A stretch of 64,000 nucleotides of DNA, from contig UXAT02000008.1 of NCBI GenBank assembly GCA_900609035.2, forward strand, positions 20,779-84,778. Reading direction: 5' to 3'. Positions within the stretch are counted from its first letter, which is position 1. Each line of letters starts with the position of its first letter. Positions 19,152-28,660 of this stretch are shown in pieces. Origin of the DNA: Candidatus Defluviicoccus seviourii. GTDB taxonomy: Bacteria > Pseudomonadota > Alphaproteobacteria > Rhodospirillales > Defluviicoccaceae. Position numbers and translations under genes: made by a program. The notes beneath the pieces were generated by a model. That model made no database searches. It was not told the DNA's origin and saw nothing but the letters and a program-made list of their open reading frames with translations.

Positions 19152-19179
19152 TTGACTCGCAGCCGCAGACGGCTATATT
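19152..19179 (+). promoter_or_regulatory. Candidate sigma-70 promoter for rpoH
   Basis: TTGACT (19152-19157; 5 of 6) and TATATT (19174-19179; 5 of 6) separated by 16 bases, in the gap between the divergent MlaC-like gene and rpoH. A transcript from here would have a leader of about 260 bases that includes the short ORF at 19288. Confidence 0.55.
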
Positions 19180-19287
19180 GGGTGCGGGAGAAAGGGTGCG
19201 CGGGGCCAAAAAGCGGACCGCGTCCCGCAGCCGACCGATGGCGGTGGCTGGCGTGGCAGATTGCTCATGTTAAGGAGAATCGGGCCA

Positions 19288-19344
19288 ATGGCGATCATCC
19301 AATGCTGCGTCGTTCGCAACTTCGAACGCGTGTCGCCGCATTAG
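19288..19344 (+). CDS. Candidate leader peptide upstream of rpoH
   Basis: An 18-codon ORF, MAIIQCCVVRNFERVSPH, starting at ATG 19288, with a strong Shine-Dalgarno AAGGAGA (19272-19278) correctly spaced. It ends at TAG 19344, about 100 bases before the rpoH start and inside the predicted leader. The ribosome site is better than that of most real genes nearby. It could be a regulatory upstream ORF or a decoy; there is no homology evidence. Confidence 0.35.
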   Translation: MAIIQCCVVRNFERVSPH

Positions 19345-19445
19345 AGCGGTAATCCGGTTACCTGCACAAGCGAACCTGGAGCATAGACGCGGCGAGCGAG
19401 AGAGCGCTCGCGCGGGATGGCGCCCGAATGAGGAGTAGCAGCACA

Positions 19446-20342
19446 ATGCGTGCATTGAGAGTCCCTTCCCTCGATTCCGATCGTGGACTGACGCGGTACT
19501 TCCGGGAGATCTGGTCCTATCCGGTGCTGAGCCCGGAGGAGGAGTTCATGCTGGCCGTGCGCTTCCACGAGCACGGTGACACGGAAGCCGCCCACCGGCT
19601 GGTGACAAGCCATCTGCGCCTGGTGGCGAAGATTGCTGCCGGCTACCGCGGTTACGGCTTGCCGATGGCCGATCTGATCGCCGAGGGCAACATCGGCCTG
19701 ATGAAGGCGGTCAAGAAGTTCGAGCCGCAGCGCGGTTTCCGCCTTGCGACCTATGCCATGTGGTGGATCCGCGCCGCGATCACCGAGTTCGTCCTGCGTT
19801 CCTGGTCGATGGTCAAGCTCGGCACCCTGGCAGCGCAGAAGAAGCTCTTTTTCAGCCTGAACCGGATCAAGCGCGAGCTCAACCTCATCTCCGACGCCGG
19901 GCTCGACCACGAGCAGGCCGAAACGGTCGCGACGACGCTCAATGTCTCGGCCCAGGACGTCATCGACATGGAGCGGCGGCTGGCTTCGCCCGACGTGTCC
20001 TTGAACGCCCCGCGCAGCCGCGACGACGACGACGGCGCCGAGTTCATGGATACCCTGGTCGATGAGGCGGCGGATCCGGAAGTGCAGGCGGCCGGGCGCC
20101 AGGAAAGCACGCAGCGGCACGCGCTGCTGACGCGCGCGCTCGAAGCCCTGCCGGAGCGGGAGCGGCACATTCTGGCCGAGCGTCAGCTCGCCGACGAGCC
20201 GAAGACGCTGGAAGAGCTGGGCCTCCACTACGGCATTAGCCGTGAGCGGGTACGTCAGCTGGAAGCGCGCGCGCTTGAGCGGGTGACCAAGGCGGTGCGG
20301 GCGATGGCGGCCGAAGGCGCGAGCGTCGCGGTACCGGCTTAA
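19446..20342 (+). CDS. rpoH: RNA polymerase heat-shock sigma factor (sigma-32)
   Basis: Directs transcription of chaperones and proteases. The product is 298 residues from ATG 19446, with AGGAG 11 bases upstream. Region 2 shows the core-binding and -10 recognition helix (AYRGYGLPMADLIAEGNIGLMKAV and RLATYAMWWIRAAI, read with a gap). The sigma-32-specific RpoH box is QKKLFFSLNR. The region 4 helix-turn-helix is LEELGLHYGISRERVRQLE. The separate promoter and short leader ORF suggest control at both transcription and translation. Many alphaproteobacteria carry several rpoH paralogues; which one this is cannot be told. Confidence 0.93.
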   Translation: MRALRVPSLDSDRGLTRYFREIWSYPVLSPEEEFMLAVRFHEHGDTEAAHRLVTSHLRLVAKIAAGYRGYGLPMADLIAEGNIGLMKAVKKFEPQRGFRLATYAMWWIRAAITEFVLRSWSMVKLGTLAAQKKLFFSLNRIKRELNLISDAGLDHEQAETVATTLNVSAQDVIDMERRLASPDVSLNAPRSRDDDDGAEFMDTLVDEAADPEVQAAGRQESTQRHALLTRALEALPERERHILAERQLADEPKTLEELGLHYGISRERVRQLEARALERVTKAVRAMAAEGASVAVPA

Positions 20343-20409
20343 GCCTTGAGGGCCTAAGCCCTGGGTTCGTAAGCCTCGGGCCGGATCCTCGGCCAAGACC
20401 GCGCGCGGC

Positions 20410-21312
20410 TCAAAGCCGGTAGCGCTGCCAGAGCTGGTGTTCGTCGAGCACCGCCAGCAGGCCGGCTGTCATGTCCTCAACCGCAGCCGCGCGTGGCTGC
20501 GCGGTCTCCTGGCCCAGGCCCCGCCGCCCAGGCGCCAGACTCCTGAGCCCAAGACGGCGCTGCCACCAGCGGCGGCCGTCGGCGATGACGAGCAGCCGCA
20601 CCCGCGCGCCGTAGCGCTCCCGCATCAGGGTTCGCAGGTCGGCGATGCCGTCGATCAGGCCAAGCGCGAGGGCGGCCCGCCCGCTCCAGAACCGGCCACT
20701 GAACAGCTCATCCTCGCCGGCCTTGAGCTTGCCCTGGCGATGGGCGCGGACATGCGCGCGAAACGCCTCGTGGATGTCGGCCTGAATACGGCGCAGGTGT
20801 GCCACTTCCTCTTCGCGCTCCGGCTGGAAGGGGTCGAGGCCTGCCTTGTGTTCACCGGAGACGTAGACCCGGCGCTCGATGCCAAACCGTTTCAAGAACT
20901 CCGGGAAGCCGAAGCCGGCCGAGACGACACCGATCGAGCCGACCAGCGAGCTTTCGTCAGCATAGATCTCATCACCAGCCGTCAGCAGCCAATAGCCGCC
21001 CGAAGCCGCAACATCCTCGGCAAACGCGAACACCTTGATTTGGTGCTCTTCCGCCAGCGCGCGGATGCGCCTCGTGATCTGTGCCGCTTGCACCGGCGCG
21101 CCGCCCGGCGAATTGACGACGAGTGCGACCGCCGTCAGCGACGGCAGTTTGAACGCACGTTCGAGCGTCGGCGCGATCGAATCCAGTGTCAGGCCGCGTT
21201 GCCACGGGCCTAAGCGGCCGATCACGCCCTTGAGCGGCACCACCGCGACCACCGGCGGCGGATTACGGAACCGCTCGAACGGCAGCCAGGATAAGAGCTT
21301 GCGCGTGTTCAT
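20410..21312 (-). CDS. sppA: Signal peptide peptidase SppA-type (S49 serine peptidase)
   Basis: Membrane-associated peptidase that degrades cleaved signal peptides. At 300 residues it is the short, single-domain S49 form. The motif VVNSPGGAPVQAAQI forms the oxyanion region, DVAASGGYWLLTAGDEIYAD carries the nucleophilic serine, and SLVGSIGV follows. The catalytic lysine probably lies in SGEHKAGLDPF. No clear N-terminal membrane helix is visible beyond VVAVVPLKGVIG, so it may be peripheral. It lies 45 bases upstream of nothing shared: the methyltransferase gene on the same strand precedes it and they may be co-transcribed. Confidence 0.85.
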   Translation of the reverse strand: MNTRKLLSWLPFERFRNPPPVVAVVPLKGVIGRLGPWQRGLTLDSIAPTLERAFKLPSLTAVALVVNSPGGAPVQAAQITRRIRALAEEHQIKVFAFAEDVAASGGYWLLTAGDEIYADESSLVGSIGVVSAGFGFPEFLKRFGIERRVYVSGEHKAGLDPFQPEREEEVAHLRRIQADIHEAFRAHVRAHRQGKLKAGEDELFSGRFWSGRAALALGLIDGIADLRTLMRERYGARVRLLVIADGRRWWQRRLGLRSLAPGRRGLGQETAQPRAAAVEDMTAGLLAVLDEHQLWQRYRL

Positions 21313-21357
21313 GACGGCTCGTGTTCCTTATCCTGTTCCTGCCCGCAACAGCCGAGC

Positions 21358-22116
21358 CTACCACGCAATGGCGCCGGCATGGCGCAGCGCGGCCTCCGCC
21401 TCGGCCGTGAACTGTCCATCCGGGCGGTGCAGAACCAGCCCCGGCAGCAGGCGAAAGGGCCCGCGCGCACCGCGGCGGCCGGTGATCAGGATCCGCTTTG
21501 CCGGCTTGGCCGCGCTTCCTCCCGGCCACAGCGGGTAGACCGCGAGGCTGCCGAGGCCCTGGCTCAGCGCACTCACGATCGCCGGCAGCCGATCGGCCCG
21601 GTGCAGCCAGGTCACGGTCCCGCCGGGCCGGACCGAGCGGATGCAGAATGCGGCCCAGTCGGCAAGCTGCGCCCTGCCCTCGACGGCCGCCGCACGCCGG
21701 CCCGGATCGCGCGCCGGCTGAGCGGTATCGGCAGCAAGGTGCGGCGGATTGGCAATGACGTGATCGAACCCGGCGGGCCGCAGGGCCTCGTGCGGTTCGA
21801 GAAGATCGGCGATAAGGAACTGAACGCGGCCCTCGACCGCGTTGGCGACGGCGTTCGCGTGCGCCTGCGCGATCAAGACCGGATCCTGATCGATGCCGGT
21901 GATGCGCACGCCATCGGCCCGCTGCGCCAGGCAGAGCGTGGCCGCACCGACGCCGCAGCCGGCATCCAGCACGTGCTCGCCCGGTGCGGCAACGACGGCA
22001 GCGGCGAGCAACACGGGGTCAATCGCCGCGCGATAGCCCCTGCGCGGCTGCCGAACCATGACGCGACCGCCGAGCAGCCGGTTTTCCGTCCAATCGTCCG
22101 CGTCCTCATCCACCAC
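21358..22116 (-). CDS. tRNA1(Val) adenine-N6 methyltransferase-like protein
   Basis: A 252-residue SAM-dependent methyltransferase. The SAM loop VLDAGCGVGAATLCLA is followed by the catalytic NPPH tetrapeptide (VIANPPHLAAD), the signature of N6-adenine and N5-glutamine methyltransferases. The N-terminal segment LGGRVMVRQPRRGYRAAIDPVLLAA is typical of the TrmN6/YfiC family, which modifies A37 of tRNA-Val. It is divergent from the polyprenyl synthase gene. The exact substrate is inferred from family only. Confidence 0.75.
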   Translation of the reverse strand: MVDEDADDWTENRLLGGRVMVRQPRRGYRAAIDPVLLAAAVVAAPGEHVLDAGCGVGAATLCLAQRADGVRITGIDQDPVLIAQAHANAVANAVEGRVQFLIADLLEPHEALRPAGFDHVIANPPHLAADTAQPARDPGRRAAAVEGRAQLADWAAFCIRSVRPGGTVTWLHRADRLPAIVSALSQGLGSLAVYPLWPGGSAAKPAKRILITGRRGARGPFRLLPGLVLHRPDGQFTAEAEAALRHAGAIAW

Positions 22117-22264
22117 ATCGTGCCTCGCCCGTGCCGTGGGTGCGTCGACCAGTCATTCGCGCATACCGGCCGTCGCGCGGCCCGGCAGGCTTGACCGCGC
22201 TTGCCCGCGCTCCTTATGTTCGCCGAAAGGGGATTGTCAACCGACAGCGGGGCGAAAGGAGAGT

Positions 22265-23290
22265 ATGGGCGTGAGCGTTGCCGCAGATGCCAGCAGGCAG
22301 GCAACGGCCGGTGGAGCATCTATTGATGCGCTAATGGCACTGGTTGCGCGCGACCTGAGCGCAGTCAACACGGTGATCATGCAGCGGATGCAGAGTCCGG
22401 TCAGCCTGATCCCGCAGCTTGCAGGGCACGTCATTGCCGCCGGCGGTAAGCGCTTGCGGCCGATGCTGACCCTCGCGTCAAGCCGGCTCTGCGGCTACCA
22501 AGGCGATCGCCACGTCGGCCTTGCGGCATGCGTCGAATTCATCCACACGGCGACCCTCCTGCACGATGACGTCGTCGACGAGAGCGATTTGCGGCGCGGA
22601 CTGGCCTCGGCCAATACGCTGTGGGGCAATAAATCGAGCGTGCTAGTCGGCGATTTCCTGTTCAGCCGCGCCTTCGAGCTGATGGTCGAGGACGGCTCGC
22701 TGGAGGTGTTGGCGATCCTCTCGAAGGCATCGTCGGTCATCGCCGAGGGTGAGGTGATGCAGCTGGTGACGACCTCCGACATCACCACCACTGAGGCCGC
22801 TTACCTCGATGTGATCCGCGCCAAGACGGCACAACTGTTCGCCGCCGCGTGCAAGATCGGCGGTGTCGTCGCAGACCGGCCGGTGGCTGAGGTGCAAGCC
22901 CTGGAAGCCTTCGGCATGAACCTCGGTATCGCGTTCCAGATCGTCGACGACGTGCTGGACTATTCCGCCAAGCAGGCGACGCTCGGCAAGGCGGTCGGCG
23001 ACGACTTCCGCGAGGGCAAGATGACGCTGCCGGTCGTGCTCGCCGTCGCCAGCAGTGCGGGTGCCGAGCACAGCTTTTGGGAGCGGACGCTCGAGGCGCT
23101 GGAGCAGCACGACGGCGATCTGGAGACCGCGATCGGTTACCTTGAGGCGCGCGGCACCCTGGCCGAGAGTGTCGCGCGCGCGCGTGACTATGCAACCCGC
23201 GCCTCGTCGGCACTCGCCGGCTTCCCGGACTGCCCGGAACGCCGCGCCTTGGCCGAGGTCGTGCAGTTCTGCATCGAACGCGCGTATTAA
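22265..23290 (+). CDS. ispB: Polyprenyl (octaprenyl/decaprenyl) diphosphate synthase
   Basis: Makes the long isoprenoid side chain of ubiquinone by adding IPP units. The product is 341 residues from ATG 22265, preceded by AAGGAGAG. The first aspartate-rich motif is LLHDDVVDESDLRRG and the second is QIVDDVLDYS; GGKRLRPMLTL marks the IPP-binding region. The chain length of the product (C40, C45 or C50) cannot be read from the sequence with certainty. tRNA-Pro follows 66 bases downstream. Confidence 0.92.
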   Translation: MGVSVAADASRQATAGGASIDALMALVARDLSAVNTVIMQRMQSPVSLIPQLAGHVIAAGGKRLRPMLTLASSRLCGYQGDRHVGLAACVEFIHTATLLHDDVVDESDLRRGLASANTLWGNKSSVLVGDFLFSRAFELMVEDGSLEVLAILSKASSVIAEGEVMQLVTTSDITTTEAAYLDVIRAKTAQLFAAACKIGGVVADRPVAEVQALEAFGMNLGIAFQIVDDVLDYSAKQATLGKAVGDDFREGKMTLPVVLAVASSAGAEHSFWERTLEALEQHDGDLETAIGYLEARGTLAESVARARDYATRASSALAGFPDCPERRALAEVVQFCIERAY

Positions 23291-23356
23291 CCGCGCACAG
23301 CGCGGCGCCGGCTTGCCCTTTGCCCCGGCGCGGCGCTATAAGACCGCCATAGGCTT

Positions 23357-23433
23357 CGGAGTGTAGCTCAGCCTGGTAGAGCACCGTCTTCGGGAGGCGG
23401 GGGCCGGTGGTTCGAATCCACTCACTCCGACCA
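23357..23433 (+). tRNA. tRNA-Pro (anticodon CGG)
   Basis: A 77-base cloverleaf. The acceptor stem CGGAGTG pairs with CACTCCG, followed by the encoded ACCA end. The D-arm contains AGCTCAGCCTGGTAGAGC, the anticodon stem CCGTC/GGCGG encloses the loop TTCGGGA with anticodon CGG, and the T-arm is GGTGGTTCGAATCCACT. All stems close. No duplicated 3' end suggesting an integrated element was seen nearby. Confidence 0.95.
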
Positions 23434-23615
23434 TTCCTCACCTGATCGGCATCAAGCACGTCCACGAATTCGCGCGCGATCGTTCGGCGCCGGTGCCGCT
23501 CGGTGCCTGTCGCGATTTGTGCGTGGGCGCCGTTCGTAGAGTGAGCGCCGCCGGCTCGCCACATGCTTCAACGATGCTCGATCGCTCCGACAGCCGCGCA
23601 GCCAGCGGCCAGACC

Positions 23616-24392
23616 TTACGCATAAAGCGCGGGCGGGAACACCGAACGGCGCTCGGGATGAATGTAGAAGGTGTTGAGGCTGCCCAACTGGCCGTGCACA
23701 AGGCGGTTGCCTTGCAGCGCGTAAGCCTCATAGCCCCGTTCAAAGAGCGCCGATGCGTCGGTCTCGGGCCGGTTATTCTCCATCAGGATAACCGGCTTGC
23801 AGGCCGCAATCGTCTCCCGGCCACCTTCGATGACGGCGGCCTCGGCGCCTTGCACGTCGATCTTGATGAAAGCCGGCTTGAGCGCGAACGCGTCGAGCTG
23901 GCGGACTTGGCAGCTGAACCTGCGGATCTCCAGATGCGCGCGGTCGAAGCCCCAGATGCACTCCGGATTGAGCGCACTCTCCGCCTCCTCACGGTGAAAC
24001 GATGCCAGGCCATCGAAAGGCGCGCCTTTGTAGTAGGGAACAAACAGCTCAAACGTCCCGGTCCGATCGCCGAGGCCGCAAGGCGCGATGACCACCGCGC
24101 GGTCATCGGCGAAGCGATCACGCAGCGTCTCGATGCGGCCCGGATTGGGTTCGAACGCGACCACCGGCAGGTCGTTCTGGAACAGCCGCACCGCCTCGAT
24201 GGTCGCACCGCGGTGCGCACCGACATCAAGATAGATGGCGCCTTCGGGGTTTCGAAAATGACGGAAGACGGTGAAATCGGTCTCGATCGGCCGCCGCAAA
24301 GCCTTGTTGATGCGGCGCCGCAGATCCGGCTTGATGCCAAACCGACCCATGACCGCGGCATACGCGGCGGCGATCAGGGCATTATACCGCAC
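23616..24392 (-). CDS. FkbM-family methyltransferase
   Basis: A 258-residue SAM-dependent methyltransferase of the FkbM family, which often O-methylates sugars of surface polysaccharides. The SAM-binding motif is YLDVGAHRGATIEAVR, and FIKIDVQGAEAAVIEGG is the family's second signature. The upstream neighbour on the same strand is an O-antigen-ligase-like gene, which supports a role in glycan modification, although the 249-base gap leaves co-transcription open. The target is unknown. Confidence 0.8.
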   Translation of the reverse strand: MRYNALIAAAYAAVMGRFGIKPDLRRRINKALRRPIETDFTVFRHFRNPEGAIYLDVGAHRGATIEAVRLFQNDLPVVAFEPNPGRIETLRDRFADDRAVVIAPCGLGDRTGTFELFVPYYKGAPFDGLASFHREEAESALNPECIWGFDRAHLEIRRFSCQVRQLDAFALKPAFIKIDVQGAEAAVIEGGRETIAACKPVILMENNRPETDASALFERGYEAYALQGNRLVHGQLGSLNTFYIHPERRSVFPPALYA

Positions 24393-24641
24393 TCAACGTC
24401 CCTCCAGGCGATGGCCGACCGCAAACGGGACATTGGGAAGGGTTATCATTCGATTCTCTACCCCCGGTAGTCCGTGCCCGCAGAATTAATCCGAACCATT
24501 GTATGCCCGGCCGCACGCAACCCGTCAACGCCGCTCACGGTACCGGATCATCATTGAGCCGGTTGTCAGGAGAGTTAGGGTCGGACCGCTACTCCATCAG
24601 GGTCGGATCGAGCGCATCAGCCGCGGCACCGCGGCCCATGC

Positions 24642-26168
24642 TTACACCTCGGTGCCGTGCCGCGTGCTCCAGCACTGGGCGCATGCCGCACCCATGATCA
24701 TGGCGTAGGTCGCGGCGACGGCCGGCACCTGCAGGCTGAAATCGGCGGCGGCGTGCAGCGCGATCAAGATTGTGGCGGCGAAACCGACGCAAGGGTAGAT
24801 GCCGTCGCGGCCGCGCGAGCGGATCCCGTAAATCGTCAGATAAAACAGCCCGGCAAAGACGGCGAACAGCATCAACGTCGCCGGCAGCCCCAGTTCCAGC
24901 ACGCTCTCAAGGTAGGTGCTGTGCGCCATCGCGTAATAGCCGTCGACGTCACTCGTGCGATAGAAGCGGAACACCTCCTCGAAGGTGCCATAGCCGGTAC
25001 CGAGGACCGGCGCATCCTGGATCGCGGACACGGTGAGATCGTAGACGCGCTGGCGTTCGGCATCGGCGTCGATATCGAGGAAGATCTTCTCCAGCCGACC
25101 GCCGCCGGCCAGGAAAGCTGCGCCCAGAAAGAGGACGATCGCGGCCGCCACAGTCGAGGCACCACCGCGGCGCAGCGAGCGACTGAGCGCAAATACGAGC
25201 ACCAGCGCCAGCAAGGCGATCGCCAGGCTCCCGAGCCCAACGCGGCTGTGGGTTGCAACCGCCGCGGCAAGAACACAGACCCAGGCGAGGATCAGCCAGC
25301 GATCGGTCCAGCTCACACTCGCTGCCAGCCGCCGCCAGACTTCGGTGGAAAACAAGGACGGCTTGGCACGGCGGACCCGGCCGTCATCCCCGGCCGTGAA
25401 CGCTTCGCGCGTCATTGCGCCGAAGATCGCTTGCAGCCGCTGGCTGAACGTGATCTGCACGACCGCAGTGACACATAACAGGCCGAGTGCCGCATAGGCC
25501 GCGAACGAGTCGGCACTGCCGAACGTTCCGGTGAGCACACGCTCATCGATCGGCATGTCGATCCACAGAATGGCGCCGAAGCCGAACGCATAGGCGACCA
25601 GGCCCAGGACCGCACACACGAACGCGGCGACGCAGATAGCGAACAGGACCTGGCGGGCCCGCTGCGACTTGCGACACAGCTGCAGGCTCAACCAGAACAC
25701 GCCGCCGTAAGACAACAGCCGGGCCAGGTGCGAAAGCGAAAGATAGGGATTGAGCGAGATCGAGCCGACAACGTCTTCGCCCAGGCTTTCGGCGGCACTG
25801 CTCCACAACGGATGGTGCCAGGATGCGGGCGTGATCGATGACGATTGGATGGCAACCCAGGCGGCGACACTGAAGAACGGAACGACCAGGAACCAGACGC
25901 TGCCGACGCCGACGGAGACGTCCTGCAAACCGCGCGCAACCCGGATCGACCACAAGGCGAGCAACACGCCGACGCCGCTTGCAAGCAGTCCCCAGCTCCA
26001 GGGATAGATCGAGCCCAACGGCAGCGGGGTCAGGCAGACCATGACGACGAGGGCCCAGAACAGGGCCGGCCAGTCGGCCTGCACTGCAACCGTTCGCATG
26101 CTCTCCGTCTCAGGCGGCGCGCCGAGTGCGGCACCCGCTTCCGGCGGCATCGGCATCTGCGGGCTCAC
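24642..26168 (-). CDS. O-antigen ligase / polymerase-like membrane protein
   Basis: A 508-residue protein with roughly 10-12 hydrophobic segments and a large periplasmic loop, in the pattern of the Wzy_C (WaaL/Wzy/PglL) superfamily. The stretch GTGYGTFEEVFRFYRTSDVDGYYAMAHSTYLE, quoted here as GTGYGTFEEVF and MAHSTYLESVLELG, corresponds to the family motif in which a conserved histidine precedes the catalytic loop. It ligates or polymerises lipid-linked glycans at the inner membrane. Which of these it does is not decidable by eye. An FkbM methyltransferase gene lies downstream on the same strand. Confidence 0.72.
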   Translation of the reverse strand: MSPQMPMPPEAGAALGAPPETESMRTVAVQADWPALFWALVVMVCLTPLPLGSIYPWSWGLLASGVGVLLALWSIRVARGLQDVSVGVGSVWFLVVPFFSVAAWVAIQSSSITPASWHHPLWSSAAESLGEDVVGSISLNPYLSLSHLARLLSYGGVFWLSLQLCRKSQRARQVLFAICVAAFVCAVLGLVAYAFGFGAILWIDMPIDERVLTGTFGSADSFAAYAALGLLCVTAVVQITFSQRLQAIFGAMTREAFTAGDDGRVRRAKPSLFSTEVWRRLAASVSWTDRWLILAWVCVLAAAVATHSRVGLGSLAIALLALVLVFALSRSLRRGGASTVAAAIVLFLGAAFLAGGGRLEKIFLDIDADAERQRVYDLTVSAIQDAPVLGTGYGTFEEVFRFYRTSDVDGYYAMAHSTYLESVLELGLPATLMLFAVFAGLFYLTIYGIRSRGRDGIYPCVGFAATILIALHAAADFSLQVPAVAATYAMIMGAACAQCWSTRHGTEV

Positions 26169-26275
26169 GGCCGTTCATTCCCTTCCTGCCCAGGCACGCA
26201 ATTTCTGCCTGTCCAGCCGCACCTTTGGCAAGCCAAAACCGCCGCCTTGATGCCATTGGTGGTTCCCATTCGCGC

Positions 26276-27727
26276 TCAGCCCTTCTCGACCGGTACGGGT
26301 AGGGTCACAATCGCCCGCAACCCGCCCTCGGGGCGGTTCTCCAACCGCACACTGCCGCCGTGCAAGGCCACGACGGAGCGCACCACCGCAAGCCCAAGGC
26401 CGACACCGCCGGTTTCGCGGCTGCGCGACGTCTCCAGGCGATAAAACGGCTGGAACACCCGCTCGAGTTCGGCGTCCGGGATCCCGGGGCCGGTGTCGCT
26501 CACGCTCGCCACGATCGCCTTCGTGGCAACGGCAAGCCCGACCGTCGCGTTGCCGCCGTAGCGGACGGCATTGCTGATCAGGTTGGTAAACGCTCGCTTC
26601 AGGCTGCCCGGCCGGCCAAGGAAAACGAGGTGCGGCGGGCCTTCGTAGGTCGCGGCGGCCCCCATGTCCTCCCATTCCTCGCACGCGGTCTGCAGCAGAA
26701 CGGCAAGATCGAAGCGGAGCGGCTTCTCGGCGGCGTCCTCGTGGCGGGCGAAGGCCAGTGCTTCTTCGAGCATCGCTTGCATCTCGTCGAGATCGGCCAG
26801 CGTCTTGCGCTCAAGCTCCGCATCCTCGATCAGCTCGGCGCGCAAGCGCAGGCGCGTGATCGGCGTGCGCAGGTCATGCGAGATCGCCGCCAGCATCTGC
26901 GTCCGGTCGTCGACGAAGCGACGCAGCCGCTCTTGCATGCGGTTGAGCGCTGCCGCGGCGCTGCGCACTTCGAGGGGACCGGCCTCAGCGACCCTCTCGG
27001 CGGTAATGTCGAGGCCCAAGCGCTCCGCTGCCTGGGCAAAGGCAGCGAGCGGCCGGGTTGCGCGGCGCACCGCCCACAACGCCACCAGCAGTACCAGTGT
27101 CGTACCGGCGATGACGATCAGGAATGGCCGCGTGGTCCAGAATGGCTGAAAGGGAGCGGCGGCGGCAGCGAAGTTGAGCCAGCTGCCGTCGGCCAGCTTG
27201 AGCGCGCCGACGAGGACCGGGCCGGCCTGCAGCCGGCCGAAGGCCATGACGTGATCCTCGTGCCCCACACCGGCCCAAGCCTCCCGCCGCGGCGGGCGCA
27301 CCGGATGTGCTGCGGCCTCGTCGTCGCTGAGCGGGGGCGGGAGCGGGAACGCGCCGACCCGCTCGCGTTCGGCGAGACGGAGATCATCATCCGCGCGACC
27401 TTCCAGGGCGTCGCGAAAGACGCGAGCCATTGCCCGCAACCGCCAGTGCTCGTCCTGCCGCGGCAGAAGCGGTGTTTGTGCCCAGAACAGCCGCAGATCC
27501 GGCTGGCGCAGGGAAAAGGCCAGCCGGCGGCGGTGCTGCAGCGGCGCCTCCTCGACCAACCGTGCTGCGACTGCGACGTGACGAGCCAGCTCCTGGCCGC
27601 GCCCACTCACCAGCGCGTTGGGGCGTTCGCCGGAATAGAGGGCAAAGCCAAGGAGATTGGACACAACGACGGCCGCGACCAGGGCTACGGTCGTCTGTGC
27701 GACCAGCGAGCGCGGCCAGAGGCGCAT
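26276..27727 (-). CDS. EnvZ-type sensor histidine kinase
   Basis: A 483-residue inner-membrane kinase. TM1 lies around residues 9-31, a periplasmic domain of about 170 residues follows, and TM2 is at about 203-221, then a HAMP linker. The phospho-acceptor is His284 in [19 protein letters not shown]. The ATPase domain shows [11 protein letters not shown] (N box), [18 protein letters not shown] (G1/F) and [10 protein letters not shown] (G2). Its ATG overlaps the stop of the response regulator by one base, so the pair is translationally coupled, regulator first. The signal is unknown; the divergent EF-hand gene hints at calcium or envelope status. Confidence 0.9.
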   Translation of the reverse strand: MRLWPRSLVAQTTVALVAAVVVSNLLGFALYSGERPNALVSGRGQELARHVAVAARLVEEAPLQHRRRLAFSLRQPDLRLFWAQTPLLPRQDEHWRLRAMARVFRDALEGRADDDLRLAERERVGAFPLPPPLSDDEAAAHPVRPPRREAWAGVGHEDHVMAFGRLQAGPVLVGALKLADGSWLNFAAAAAPFQPFWTTRPFLIVIAGTTLVLLVALWAVRRATRPLAAFAQAAERLGLDITAERVAEAGPLEVRSAAAALNRMQERLRRFVDDRTQMLAAISHDLRTPITRLRLRAELIEDAELERKTLADLDEMQAMLEEALAFARHEDAAEKPLRFDLAVLLQTACEEWEDMGAAATYEGPPHLVFLGRPGSLKRAFTNLISNAVRYGGNATVGLAVATKAIVASVSDTGPGIPDAELERVFQPFYRLETSRSRETGGVGLGLAVVRSVVALHGGSVRLENRPEGGLRAIVTLPVPVEKG

Positions 27728-28461
27728 CAGCCCTGCTCGACCGTAGCCGCGAGCAGGTAGCCGCCGCCGCGAACGGTCTTGATCAGCTGCGGATTGCGCG
27801 GATCGGCCTCGATCTTGCGCCGCAGACGGCTGACCTGAACGTCGATCGCGCGGTCGAACGCTTGCGCATCGCGGCCACGGGCGAGGTCGAGCAGCTGATC
27901 GCGGCTCAGCACGCGCTGCGGCTGCGACACGAAGGCCAGCAGGAGCCCGTATTCGCCGCTGCTGAGCGGCACCAGGACGCCGCCAGGCGCGATCAGCTCG
28001 CGCCGCGCGGTGTCCAGCTGCCAGCCTTCGAAAAGAAAGCGCTGGGCATCTGAGTCTGGCACCCGGCCGCCGGAAAAGCCGCCGTGCGGCGCACGCGAGC
28101 GGCGCAGCACGGCCTTGATGCGGGCGACCAGCTCGCGCGGGTGAAACGGCTTCGGCACGTAGTCGTCGGCGCCCATTTCGAGGCCAACGATGCGGTCGAC
28201 ATCATCGCCCTTGGCAGTCAACATGATCACCGGGATGTCGGAGCCGGCCCGCAAGGAGCGGCACAGCGCGAGGCCATCCTCGCCCGGCAGCATCAGATCG
28301 AGCACGACCAGATCGATGGCCCACTCGGCCAGCATCTTGCGCATCTCGCGGCCGTCGGCGGCAGCGCTGACACGAAAGCCCTCCTTGGCGAGAAACCTGG
28401 ACAAGAGGGTCCGGATCTCGCGGTCGTCATCAACAACCAGGATGTGCGGTTCGGCCTGCAT
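27727..28461 (-). CDS. OmpR-family response regulator
   Basis: A 244-residue DNA-binding regulator. The receiver domain covers residues 5-120, with acidic pocket VDDD near 10-13, phospho-acceptor Asp55 in [14 protein letters not shown], a switch threonine in MLTAKG and the lysine in VPKPF. The C-terminal winged helix ends with [22 protein letters not shown] and [11 protein letters not shown], the OmpR/PhoB signature. It is the first gene of the two-gene operon and is divergent from the EF-hand protein gene 200 bases away, a likely target. Confidence 0.92.
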   Translation of the reverse strand: MQAEPHILVVDDDREIRTLLSRFLAKEGFRVSAAADGREMRKMLAEWAIDLVVLDLMLPGEDGLALCRSLRAGSDIPVIMLTAKGDDVDRIVGLEMGADDYVPKPFHPRELVARIKAVLRRSRAPHGGFSGGRVPDSDAQRFLFEGWQLDTARRELIAPGGVLVPLSSGEYGLLLAFVSQPQRVLSRDQLLDLARGRDAQAFDRAIDVQVSRLRRKIEADPRNPQLIKTVRGGGYLLAATVEQG

Positions 28462-28660
28462 GGTGCTGCGGAGTATAGGACCCTGGCCGATCCAGCCGGC
28501 ACTGCTTTCTCGTCACCGTTTGTTGCCGCGGCCGTGCCTGCAACATTCCGTTACACGAACCGCCGTCTTCCGACATCGCCCTGCAACAAGGGCCAGGTAG
28601 CATCCCGCTTGTTCGATCGCTTTGACGCGATCAAAGTTTTTCACGAGAGGAGAACACACA

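Noticed and set aside
23357..23616. tRNA-Pro as an integration site for a genomic island
   Set aside because: No second copy of the tRNA 3' end and no integrase gene were found nearby; neighbouring genes have ordinary composition.
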